DNA from: Numida meleagris
Lineage: Eukaryota > Chordata > Aves > Galliformes > Numididae
Assembly: GCF_002078875.1 (NCBI RefSeq)
Contig: NC_034414.1
Location: forward strand, 8,975,993 to 9,039,992
Length of the DNA: 64,000 nt
Direction: 5' to 3'
Part shown: positions 1 through 35,800 of the stretch, one piece after another
Numbering within the stretch: the stretch's first letter is position 1
Layout: every line of letters starts with the position of its first letter
Program-made: the position numbers and the translations under genes
Notes under the pieces: model-generated
Database searches by the model: none
Told to the model about the DNA's origin: nothing
What the model saw: the letters and a program-made list of their open reading frames with translations, nothing else

Positions 1-7
1 GGGCCTA

Positions 8-23846
<23,839 letters not shown>

Positions 23847-24086
23847 GCCGGGCCTGGCCCCGCCGCCGGCCGGGGAGGCTTGGTCAGGAGCCGGCGGCGA
23901 CGAGGAGCAGAGGGAGGAGCCGCTCCCGCCCGATGCCGCCGCACCCCTGTGCCGCATTCGGACGCCCGTTGCCGCTACCGCAGTGCCACCTAACCCCGCC
24001 GCCCCGGCCCGGCCCTTTATGGCAGCCGCGCCCCCGGCCCCGCGCGGCATCCTGCCAGGGCGGCCCGCTGCCTCCTGGGCGGCAGC

Positions 24087-24181
24087 NNNNNNNNNNNNNN
24101 NNNNNNNNNNNNNNNNNNNNNNNNNNNNNNNNNNNNNNNNNNNNNNNNNNNNNNNNNNNNNNNNNNNNNNNNNNNNNNNNN
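24087..24181. other. Assembly gap (95 N) in the AMPD3 CpG island
   Basis: A run of N lies inside extremely GC-rich sequence. The true gap length is unknown, so reading frames that cross it are meaningless. Confidence 0.99.
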
Positions 24182-24749
24182 AGCCGCCCCGGGCCGGGCG
24201 CGAGGGGCCGGTAACGGTCGCCCTCGCGGGGGGGGGCGGCGCGCGCGCCCTTGTCCGTACCTCAGCGAGGAGTTCCCGCCCAGCGTGGCTCTGTCGGGAG
24301 CGGGGCGCGAAGGCGGCCGCGACGTCGGGCTCCGTCCGGCGCCGCTCGTCTCGCGGCCGCACCTGAGGCGACGGGAGGGGCTGGGGCGGTGCCTGCCCGC
24401 CGGGTCGCGACTTCAGAGAGAACGGAGGAAAATTTCCGCGCGCCTTGGCCGCCGCTTTCCTCCGCAGGCTTGAAGGCAGAAGTCACGCCGTCACATGGCT
24501 CCCCGCAGCCGGGGGAGGGAGCTCCCAGGGCACGGCACGGCACGGCCCAACTCGGCTCCCGTCAGTTCTCCTCTGCCGTGCCGGCCCCCTCCCCAAGCGC
24601 TTCTTTCCAACCGCCTCCAAAAGCGCTTTCACGTGGAAAAGTTTGGGTCGAGAGAAGGCGGCCCTCGATGAGTAAGTTTGCTGTCGGCATACCCCCATCA
24701 GAAGCGTTTCCACAGTGTCCGTCCCTCAGGGCACAGGCACGGTTCAGGT

Positions 24750-27440
24750 GCCGTGTACATTAAAAAGTAATTAAAAAATAAGCTTAATGAGTCCGAGACA
24801 AATAACTTAGGGTCAGAACAAGCATGAGTCAGCAGGAACAAAGACTTTAATGTGTAAAATAATTTGACCCTATTTTGTGAGATATTAAGTCTTGGGGATC
24901 CTGTAGGGATGTTTATGATAAATTTGGAGTACAGCATTTGGGCATTTAAATAAAGAAGTATCTTTCCAGCGCAGGGAAGCAGTGGGAATGAAGGAACTGG
25001 AGAACGAGGTCCTTGGGGTGAGGTGACAAGCAGGGGGAAGGCAGGTGCCCCAACAGGTGCCAGGGATCGGGCAAGTTCTGTGGCTGCTTCCAGCTTGGCA
25101 CACAAGCAAATGCTCTGTCCGTGAACCTCTGGGTCTTGAGAAATTCCATTACCTCACGCAGCTGGGGAAGAAATGGAAGTAAAAAGAGGTGACTGTGCAA
25201 ACTTTGAGTTGTGAAGACCGGGTCTTCTGAGTCTTACACCAGCATCAACAAGTGTCAACATGATCACATCCATCTGTCACGGGACTTGCAAAAAAAAAAA
25301 AAAAAGCAAGCTAAGAATTACACCCATGTATGAAACATGGAGCTATCAATCCCAGGCATTCGGAAGTGAGTCAGCCATCCGAAATCATGAGATTGATTTT
25401 AAAATAATGATACTGAAAAATACTGTCTCTTGAAATAAAGGCTTATGCTGCATGTGAGTGTTTCTCCAACAGTAACTGAACGTCTTCATTAGCTGCTGCC
25501 AGGCTACAGCCAGACAAGCCATCTGCTGCCCAGGAAACTACATACTGTAAGTGTCTGTAACTCTGACTCATGGTTATCCTGCCCATGTGATATATGAGTA
25601 AAGGACACCTGTTGTTGGTCGTTCTGTACACCCCTTGATTGCTGGTGCATTTGTCCTATTTCCTTCCTCCTGTTGCCCTCCTCCCTCTCCTAGCCACTTG
25701 CCTGAATTTGCCCAAACTTAACTGCTCCCTGTCTCAGAGCAGCCTGGCAGTCCTTAGGGACCCTCTAATCATAACTGTGCCCTCCCTGCCTGCTGGACTT
25801 AGATATCTCATGGCTTCTTGGATTCGTCTTCTCAGCTTGGCAAATGGGTCCTGCCTGCACTCTTGATTTCGTTTCTGTTCTAAGGGATACAAGAGTCTCG
25901 ATAATTCCCTCTTGTGCTATTGCTAGCTTTCTACCAACCACAATGAAAGAACAGCAGACTCAAAGATAACTGAGTTTCTACAGTTTTCTTTCATGGAAAC
26001 AGGCAGCTCAGTGTGCCCCATGGTAAGAAAACGTTGCAGTATGAGTTCATGTTATGAGGACCAGAGAATTCACATTGAAGGGAGACCTTAAAAATGACTT
26101 GGCAAAGAAAACTGTGTTCAGAACATACGTTTGACTAGTAGGTCCAGCTGCCTTCCTGTCCTATCCCTGCTCTTACAATGGACAATTCGATACATATCTT
26201 TGGAAATTGAAATTAACACTGGGCTGACAGCTATGAAATTGTGTATTTTCAACAGTAGGAGCTGTTGTGCACTTCCATTAGCTCCTGCAACACATAAAGC
26301 ATTAGGCTTTGCATGGAGACTCAGAACACCCCAGCAGTGTCATTTAACACCTTATTAAGCACTTAGTATCTGACCCATGAAGGAGTCTGTCAGTCCAGTT
26401 TGTGTGTAGATTATACTTCTACGCAGCATGTTGAAGTAGTGTATGTCTCCAGAGCAATTTTAAATGTTCTGATTACTGATGTAAAATGTTAGTGTTTTTC
26501 TGGAACCACCTAGATTTTGGCTCACTTCTTTCAGGTGGCAGTAGTTCCCTCAGGTAAGTTTTGCGCTGTGTATAAATACTTTTTTTTGTTGTTACAATTT
26601 AAATCTTACTACAGAAGAAGTTACCTCCTGCCTCTTACCACACAAATACAATTGATTATGCTTCTTTATATTATTCGTTACATTTTGCATTTCATCAATC
26701 TGCTTTAAGCCCTGCTTTAGAAATAATTCTGTTTGTAATGGTGAAGTCATGGTTATTCCAGTGTACATGGTATTTAGACTGCTTTTTCACTGACAGTTTG
26801 ACATTGTAACAAAAGGACATTTAGTAGAAATTTTAAAGGTTTGCTTACATGTCAACCCCTACCGAGGAAAGGATAAAAAGAAAGCACTGATTATGAATTT
26901 CTATTATTAATATTTATTTTTAGAAACAGGCAAATGTTGTCTGGGAGATGACTGCAGCTGGGGTGTACAGTCATCAAAATTAGCAAATGGTCTCTCATTC
27001 TCTTTTGAAATTGTTTCAGTTGTTGTAAACATGCTGCTTTCATGTCAACACTGCCTTAAAAGCTAATGGATTTTGAATTCTTGTTTTTTTCCTAGTAGAT
27101 TCATATTATTGACTGTGATATTCATAATAACAGAACAATTTATCAAATTAAATATTTTATTCTATAATGGGCCCAATTAGTGGTATCCAAGCAATACTAC
27201 ACCTACTACTCACTCTTTTGATCTTTAATCAGTTCTGCTAATTGTATGCTTGGCACACAAGCACGCACTTACTGAAGAGTAACTGATATTCCAACACCAA
27301 AAAAATATGGTTAAATATGATAATTTCTAAAAGCTGGAGAGGAATTTTTTGCCAAGTGTGAAATGTGAATTGCGTTGTGTCAAATACTCTCCTCTAGAAA
27401 GGAAGAATGAATCAACATTTTAAACAAAACAATAAATGAA
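24750..27440. other. Intergenic, no recognisable gene
   Basis: The sequence is AT-rich and begins right after the CpG island. A poly-A tract (about 25290-25305) is present. Short open frames around 24.7-25.2 kb and 25.6 kb show no domain, no coherent splice structure and no similarity I recognise. Confidence 0.65.
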
Positions 27441-27443
27441 TTT

Positions 27444-28153
27444 AGAGAATGGCTTGAGAGCAGCCCTGAGGAGAAGGATTTGGGGGTGTCAGTTAATGAA
27501 AGACTCAGCATGAGTCGGCAATGTGCGCTTGCAGCCCAGAAGGGCAACTATATCCTGGGTTGCATCAAGAGAAGCGTGACCAGCAGGTTGAGGGAGATGA
27601 TTCTGCCCCTCTGCTCTGCTCTTGTGAGACCTCACCTGAAGTACTGCGTCCAGTTCTGGGGCCCCCACCACAAGAAGGACGTGGAGTTGTTGGAGCTGGT
27701 CTAGAGGAGGGCCATGAAGATGATCAGAGGGTTGGAGCACCTCCCCTACAAGGACAGACTGAGTGAGCTGGGGCTCTTCAGCCTGGAGAAGAGAAGGCTT
27801 CGGGGGACCTTATAGCAGCCTTCCAGTACCTGGAGGGGCCTACAGGAAAGCTGGGGAGGGACTTTTCATAAAGACATGTAGCAAGAGGATGAGGGGAAAT
27901 GGCTTTAGACTGGAGGAGTGTAGATTTAGACTAGATATTAAGAAGAAATTCTTTACTGTGAGGGTGGTGAGACACTGGAACATGTTACCCAGTGAGGCTG
28001 TGGATGTCCCCTCCCTGGAAGCATTCAGGGCCAGGCTGGATGGGGCTTTGAAAAACCTGGTCTAGAGGGAGGTGTCCCTGCCTATAGCGAGGGGTTGGAA
28101 CTAAATGGTCTTAAAGGTCCCTTCCAACCCAAACCATTCTATAGTTCTATGAT
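27444..28153 (+). mobile_element. CR1 LINE, 5'-truncated, about 0.7 kb
   Basis: The CR1 ORF2 C-terminal part runs from the region DLGVSVNERLSMSRQCALAA, through the segment [20 protein letters not shown], to the terminal RHWNMLPSEAVDVPSLEAFR. It contains stops and frameshifts. The 3' end has CCCTTCCAACCCAAACC and ATTCTATAGTTCTATGAT. It is inactive. Confidence 0.95.
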
Positions 28154-28627
28154 AAAGGAAAATAGTAATGATTCAAAAAAACAAGAAAATTATTCCATTG
28201 AGTGATTGAAATAACACAAAGCAAATTGTGTCTTTGTGTTTCATAAAGCCAGAAAGTCAAAAAGCATCATCCTTCTTATCCACTGCTTTTGAGAAAATTG
28301 TAAAAATTCCTTGAACACGAGTATTCAGCGCTGTACCTGAATTAGACCCAGTTAAGAACTCCCAATACGAATAACTGAATTAAACTAAAATTCAAAAATC
28401 TTAACATTTTCTTCCTATTTTAAATATAAGCAGCTAATTTTCGATGTTTTGGAGAGTGCTGAAAGCCATTCCAGAGAGTAAGCTAGTAGGGCGCTGAGGA
28501 GGAGAAGCGTTTATTAGGCCAAGTTTTGATAAACGCCATTTTGGAGAGCTGCATTGCTGGGAATATACACCTACAAGATGCATCCGTGCATATATAAAAT
28601 GCCAAATGTTTTGAAAATAACTTCTAC

Positions 28628-29866
28628 TGACAGGCAGGTCCTGCTTGACCAACATGAACTCCTTTTGTGATTGAGTGACCTGCCTGGCAGATGAGGAAAA
28701 GGCTGTAGTCTACCTAGACTTCGGCAAAGCCTTTGACACTGTCTCCCCCAGTATTCTCCTGGGGAAGCAGGCAGCCTGTGGTTTGGACAGGTACACTCTT
28801 TGCTGGGTAAAGAACTGACTGGCTGGCTGGGCCCAGATGGTAGTGGTGAATGGAGTCACATCCAGCTGGTGACTGGTTATGAGTGGTATTCCGCGGGGGT
28901 TGGTACTGGAACCTGCCCTGTACAATATCTTTATTGATGGCTTGGGTGAGGGCATTGAGTGAGTGCACCCTCAGTAAGTTTGCAGATGACACCAAGTTGG
29001 CAGGAAGTGTCGATCTGCCTGGGGGTAGCAAGGCCCTACAGAGTGATCCAGACAGGCTGGATTGCTGCGCTGAGGCCGATGTGGTGAATTTCAGCAAGTC
29101 CAAATGCCAGGTCCTGGACTTCGGCCCCAACAACCCCAGGCAGCGCTACAGGCTTGGGGCAGAGTGGCTGGAAGATTGTGTAGAGGAAACGGACCTGGGG
29201 GTATTGGTCCACGCTCGGCTAAACATGAGCCAGCAGTGTGCCCAGGTGGCCATGAAGGCCAATGGCATCCTGGCTTGTATCAGAAATAGTGTTGCCAGCA
29301 GGAGCAGGGAAGTGATCGTCCCTCTGTACTCAGCACTGGTGAGGCCGCACCTTCAGTACTGTGTTTGGTTTTGGGCCCCTCACTGCAAGAAAGACACTGA
29401 GGCCCTGGAGCCTGTCCAGAGGAGGGCAGTGAAGCTGTGAGGGGTCTGGAGCACAAGTCTTATGAGGAGCGGCTGAGGGAGCTGGGATTGTTCAGTCTGG
29501 AGAAAAGGAGGCTCAAGGGAGACCTTACTGCTTTCTACAACTACCTGAAGGGAGGCTGTGGTGAGGTGGGGGTCGACCTCTTCTCCCATGAAACTAGCAA
29601 TAGGATGAGAGGGAACGGCCTCAAATTGCACCAGGGGAGATTCATGTTGGACATTACAAAATACTTCTTCTCTGAGAGAGTGGTCAGGCACTGGAACAGG
29701 CTGCCCAGGAAGATGGTGGAATCACTGACCCTGGAGGTGTTCAGGAAGCATTTAGATGTTGTACTGAGGGATGTGGTTTAGTGGGAAATATTGGTGACAG
29801 TGGACGGTTGGACTGGATGATCTTGAAGGTCTTTTCCAACCTTGGTGATTCTATGACTCTATGATT
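28628..29866 (+). mobile_element. CR1 LINE, 5'-truncated, about 1.24 kb, with reverse-transcriptase remnant
   Basis: This is the longest CR1 copy in the window. It begins in the reverse-transcriptase domain (YLDFGKAFDTV; later the catalytic-type motif KFADDTKL at about 28975-28998). It continues through the [20 protein letters not shown] block, [20 protein letters not shown] and [19 protein letters not shown] to the 3' UTR ending ATTCTATGACTCTATGATT. Frame breaks (for example near 28880 and 29437) and the missing 5' part make it a dead copy. It lies 475 bp from the preceding CR1, on the same strand. Confidence 0.95.
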
Positions 29867-29879
29867 AGAAGTGATGGTA

Positions 29880-32800
29880 CATTTAGAATACAGTTTCTTC
29901 TTGATTTCAGACAAATGACATTCTCCTTTCTGAAGGGATAACTGTGAGTGTAATTGTCTTGTAGTGTATTATTATAAAATAAAACACATATAGTATGAAA
30001 ATATAAATCTGATCATAGAAAAACTGAGATGGAAATAAGAGCTATAGAAATCAAAAAAGGATTTGACCATTTAGTCACTACTTTAAAAATAAACTAGGAA
30101 AGTATCTGCACAGTCCTAGCAACTTCAGTCTGAAATAACAGAAGTTTTCCATGAGTTTATAAATGGAATGTACCATGACATTTTATTGCACAAGAAGGTT
30201 TTACAAGGAAGATGGGACACTTTGGTGTATTTATATTGTAAGCTGGAATCACAAGCTACGTTGGCAAATTCTTTGCTGGCATTCTGCTAACTGCCTCGCT
30301 TTGTCATAGCAGCCATGTAAAAATGTCAGTTCAGAACTTAAACTTACTTAGCTTGAACTTTGCAAGCACTTACCCGTGGTGGAAGACCACTCTGCACTGA
30401 AATTACACATAGTTTGTCTGAAATTTTGTATCTGTTCTAAGAAAGATACATTATCTCTATATTACGAGATAAACCTGTATGTGGAGCTGAAAGATCCTTA
30501 ATCTGATTTATAAAAAGGAGGATTTTCTAAAGTTGCATTTCACATCTGTTACATAATGTCCAAATGAAATCCTTTTTAACTATCAGTGATGTACGATGCC
30601 ATTTTACACGGCTCTGTTTCAGGAGGATTTTTGTTTGCTCAGTATGCACATAAAATATTCAGCAAGTAACACTCTAATAAATTAGACTCTGCTGGTGCAT
30701 GATAAATAATGAAACACTGAAATTACAGTCCACAAATGGGAACTCTGTGATCTGTTTTGGAACCCTCTGTATTATAAAGAATACTCTGAATTATATGGTT
30801 TCTTCAAAAATCAGTAGTGAAACCCAAGCTGTATCTTTAAAATTGTTTTTCATATTATGTTTGCAGTGGAAATGCACATAGTTTCACTAAGTGACAGTAA
30901 GTTATGTATCAGCGTTGCTTTTACGTTGAGGTTTTTGTGATGATCTGTAACTAGGGTTGGCATCTGGATTATTTGGCCCTCAAGCCCGAAATTTCATCCC
31001 AAATAACAGGTATCTGTGTGTTGCAGATGGAACATAAACTGTGCCCAGAAACTGGGAAATAAAAGATACGGTTTAGACATAAAGTTATATGAACTTTATA
31101 TTACTTTATATGTGCCTGTGGTTACACATCAGTCTGCTGCAGTCTTCAACGTCCCCAGACCATCCTCACTCACATAGCTAGGGCTATGCCTAATCATATA
31201 TGCAATATTTCTGTGGCAAGCCCTGCGTTCTTTCCATAAAGCTCCTCTAAAACATTAGGTACAGGCAGCTTGTGAAATTTTCTTTTTTTTTTCTATCCTG
31301 TAGACAATGGGAAAACGACAGTCCATTTTTTGTACGTGCGGTTTGCCAGGGGGCACTGTGAGCCTGCTGCTAGCAGATAGCAGGAGGTGCCATCCGTGCC
31401 ACATCAGTCAGCCAGATGTGGGTGCTGGCACAGGGCTGACTGCCCGGGCTGTGGCACCACCTGCTGCTGCACGAGGTTGCTGCTCTCCTTGCAGCTGCTG
31501 ACCTTGCTGCTGTTATGTAAACAGCAGTTATGCAAGGAATGCAGATTTCACCTTACATAACTGCTCGCTCCCGTTCCACACTTATTTACACTATTGGTTC
31601 ATAGAAATTAGAAGAAGGGGAAGAGTGGTGTTTGTGTTATTAGAGTTGTTTATCTCCTGTTCCAAAATGACTGGTTTGCCTGTTTGTTGCTGTGGTATTT
31701 CTCACTTAATTTCATGAAACTCCAGTCCTTTACCTGGAGGAAATTCCTTTATCTTCAAAAAAAACGGCACACATCCGCATGTCATATTTGTGCCCTTTTA
31801 TGAGGGCCTGAGAAAACTTCACTGAACCATAGCTCCTGCATAAAGTGACTTTAATCCAATATGGATGCGGGGAAAGAAATTCTCAAGTTTTCAGCAGCTG
31901 TCACAACCTGAGGACCAGATTCCCATGTCTGTGTGCAAAAGTAGATTTCCATGTCACTTAAGAATATGCAAGGTCAGCGTATGAAGAACTAGAAAAAGAG
32001 CTCGGTAGCCCAGTGCTCTCTCTCCAGCAGGCATCAGGAGAGCTCCCAGGGTTGGTGATGTTTCCATTGCTTTGTCCTCTCACGTTCAGGCAGAGCGTCG
32101 TCAGACGGTGGCCACCTAGGGTGTTTTCACATAGCGTATGCCGTCAGAACTTCTGCGTGTAGTGCCTCACTCAGTTCCTTATATACTCATATGGATCCTG
32201 CAGTTCTCACATGCCTTTCCTTTTTGATTTGGTGCCCCTGATGAGTTGCTTCCTTCTTATTGTTCTTTTTCTCCCTGGAAAGGCCTTGAATTCCATGGAT
32301 ACCTTGAAGGATTGGTGGATAAAGGTGTTCTGCCCAGGGTTTTGCTTCGGTTCTCTAGTTACACATCTTTGACCATACCCCCTCACACCCCTTTCCTTTT
32401 TAATTTGTTGCTAATGCCCAGCCAGCCCTAAAAGGAAAATCCATTGTGAACAGGAATATGAGTAGATAGGTAGACAGTGCCAAAGACGAAGTAATCCTTT
32501 CCCTGTTGTGCCTCGCTTGTAATAGTTTGTAATCTTTATGAGCTGGAGGTGGAATCTGGACTGTCCTAGGTGATTGTCATCAGTCAGTGAATGTCTTCCA
32601 AGTATGAGTCTAGTTCCATTTTTAACCCTGTCTATTTTGGTGTTCACAGCATCTTGTGGTACTGAGCTTGTCCTGCACATCACTGTGCCCTGTGAGCCAA
32701 GGGAACGTGAGCCAGCTTTGATCCAAATACTGTATGACCAGATATAGCTCAGGTCTTTGAACTGTTAGCTCTTGCTAAGCCTACAGGCAGTGTAAGCTCA

Positions 32801-35800
32801 TGTCTGTCACCAGTACACTGCAAAGATGTCTGCTAACTGGTGCACAGACAGGTCGAAGCAATGCATTATTGAGCCAAAGGCATGTGTCACAGATTACCAT
32901 ACTATGTATATATATAATATAATATACATAATACATACCATGTATTTTCCTTCCACCTTTTTGTAATGCTATTTCCATCACGTTAGTCCTTCTGATTGCT
33001 TCACTATCACGTTAGTCCTTCTGATCGCTATACCTGGCTTCCTTTAATTAATTAACTTGCTGAATTTTGACTACCTTTCATTTTCAAATAAGGAAATATT
33101 AGAGGAATTTAGAACTTAATAAATACTAGGAAAAAAGAGAACATCGTATTGACACTTCTTCAACGTTGATAATTCAATTCAGTCTTTCTTTAGAACTCAG
33201 ATTGTAGTGTTATTTCATATAAATGAGATACAGCTTTTAAACTGTTGCATATATGCTGCCCCAAAACAATTGGAAAATTTTAATTTCTTGTATGCAAACG
33301 TTTATGTATTTAGTAGTTGAGCGCTGAATTTGGGTATTTAGGAAAGCAGCAAGAGTAAACTTCATTCATTGTATCTCTTTGCATAAATAAATGTTTTAAT
33401 AGTATATAATGTACTGAACCTGTTCATATTAGATATGTCTACTGCTGATTGTCAAAATAATCTGCAAAAGCTACTCCAGATGAAATTGTACACCTGGGAA
33501 GAATGAAAGGTTTTTAAAGATTTGGCTATTAAGGCCATGTTTGGGGTGATAGTTGCAAAGTAGCTGGGAAGGAAAAAATGCATCCATTTCTTTTCTGACG
33601 TGAGTAGGTATGCTAATGTGGCCAAAGGCTAGAGAAGAAAGCACTGAACATCTCCAGCGACACTTCTGAAGAGCGTATAATATATTTTCATGGTCCCAAA
33701 CGAAATCAGTCATTGATTTTCTTGATAATATGGAGCCACTTTTACCCCAAAGTAAAGTTGATTTGGGTCTCGTGTTCTAAAGAGATACTATCTGACTGCC
33801 AGTTAGCTCAGCTGTCACTCATGAGGAATGGAACCCAGAGTTAATGCCTCAGGGCAATTTTCAGCATTTTTCATCACCATGGGAAGGAAAGGTTTTCTAC
33901 ATGCCTTAGGGATCCGCAGGCGCCTGAGTGATGCTTTGAGTTACATGCAACCAGCTCAAGATCAAAAGGACAGTTTTCCTCACATGTGCCAGGTGGACAG
34001 ACTAGTGCAAAATTGTTGAAGAACTGAATGAGTGTATCACCACCAACTTAAAACTACTTTTGCTGGCTTTCTTCATGGGTGGGAACAGAATCCACAGCAT
34101 TCATTTTCCCCCTTCCTAGTCACCACACAGCCATTTTGTGCAAGTTCTGTAAAATGCAGGAGAGAAACTGAAAAGTGATTCCTTCATGCTACTGGTGCTA
34201 CAGTTCCAATTTGACCACAGGCTGAAGGCAATTATTTTTAAATTTTTTGTTTGTTTGTTTATTTCAATACTATGTAGTCCGTAATGACTGTAAGTAGAAC
34301 ACGTCTTTATGAATTTTATCTGCTTTTCAGAACTTGTGTGAGCTTGGGAAATGCTGCATTAAAAAGCCGAGAGAGCCACCTAGTGTTTTAAGTGACAAAA
34401 GCAGAGTTGCGTGTGGTTTGGACTTATGTGTGCAAGAGCGCGATCTAGGGGCATCCTCCACAGTCAGCAGAGGGAAACACCTCGATATCAATGAATAAAA
34501 TGTCAATCCTTGACATTTTTTTTGTTTCTTACAAGCTTTACAATTGTTGGTACTTCAGTTAACACTGTTAAAATTGTTTGTGGAGATTTCCTGTTGCTTC
34601 ACTAGAGAAGCTGTACCAAGACTAGTCAAAAAGCTTTCTCTGATACTTAACCTCAACCATTTCTATATTATTATTTTTAGTTCTACATTCTGATTTTTTT
34701 CTTGGCATTTACAACCTTTATACACCTGTGCACCTTTATTGCCTTCTGTTTAGGTTATGTATGCTTAAGCAGTGGTTTTCTGTATAATGTACTTCCTTCT
34801 GTACTGTCTTTTTGGCAGTCTGACAAATCAAACCTGATGCAGTGTTCTGAGATTAGTCACAAAGCTGGGAAGAATCTACATCACTAACTTCTTACTTTTC
34901 TCCTCAAAAGGATGCAACAAGCTTTAAAGGCTGTTTGCTCCCTTCCCTGTAATCAAAAGTATACGTGTGCATCCAGCAGAAATGGACAAAAAATACTGAT
35001 TTTTCCCCTAGGATTTCTCGGTATGAGCTCTTATGTAGTTTCTGAGCATTTGTCACCCAGATCTGTTTTCCTCACTGCATTGTAAATGCAGTAAATTGTA
35101 CATTGTAAATTTCTGCTTCTGTGGGTAGCTTCTAGAGAAAAAGAAATAGGATTTTTATAGTTACAGGCATGTAGTTGTAATATAACCTAAGCAGGTGAGT
35201 GCGTATCAGCTAATGGCTACACAACAAACAGGCCAAACAGAATTTTACTGTCCTGCAAAGAAAAGTCTAGGGTCAAAGAGGAGCTGGGGCCGTGACTGAG
35301 CCAACCAAACAGCTTCTGCTGCAAGAAGAAGTATAGGACAGAGGGCAAAAGTGATCACACTGGGAGGAGCCACTGATATTTCTAAGACCAGCTCCTCCTT
35401 GATCCATGACAGAAGTCATTCCGCCACATATTCCACTATCTCTCAGTGGAAGCTGACAGTCTGGCTCTCTAATGTACTACAAAGGCCCAAAAAGTGCTTA
35501 AATGTTGGCTGTTGTGTTGCCCTCAGCTGTTTACTATTTGGATGGGCTTATTTTGCCTGTACCTAGGTCTAGTCCTTAGTTAATGTGTTGTAACCTCAGT
35601 CAACCCACAGAAGATGTTTTATCATAAACTGTGCTGCAAAAATAGAGGTCATTCTCGTAGTGCAAGCTCTGGAGATTCCTTAAAATGGCTCATGTGTCGG
35701 TCAAACAACAATTTCCATGCAGACTGCTATTGATACTCAGTACCATGCCTCTTCCATGTATAATCTTGCACCAGTCACTCATTTGTGTGTAGGACAGTTA

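Noticed and set aside
31307..31501. 64-codon plus-strand frame starting MGKRQ after a strong acceptor-like tract
   Set aside because: The Cys/Ala-rich translation matches nothing recognisable, and no partner exons are evident.
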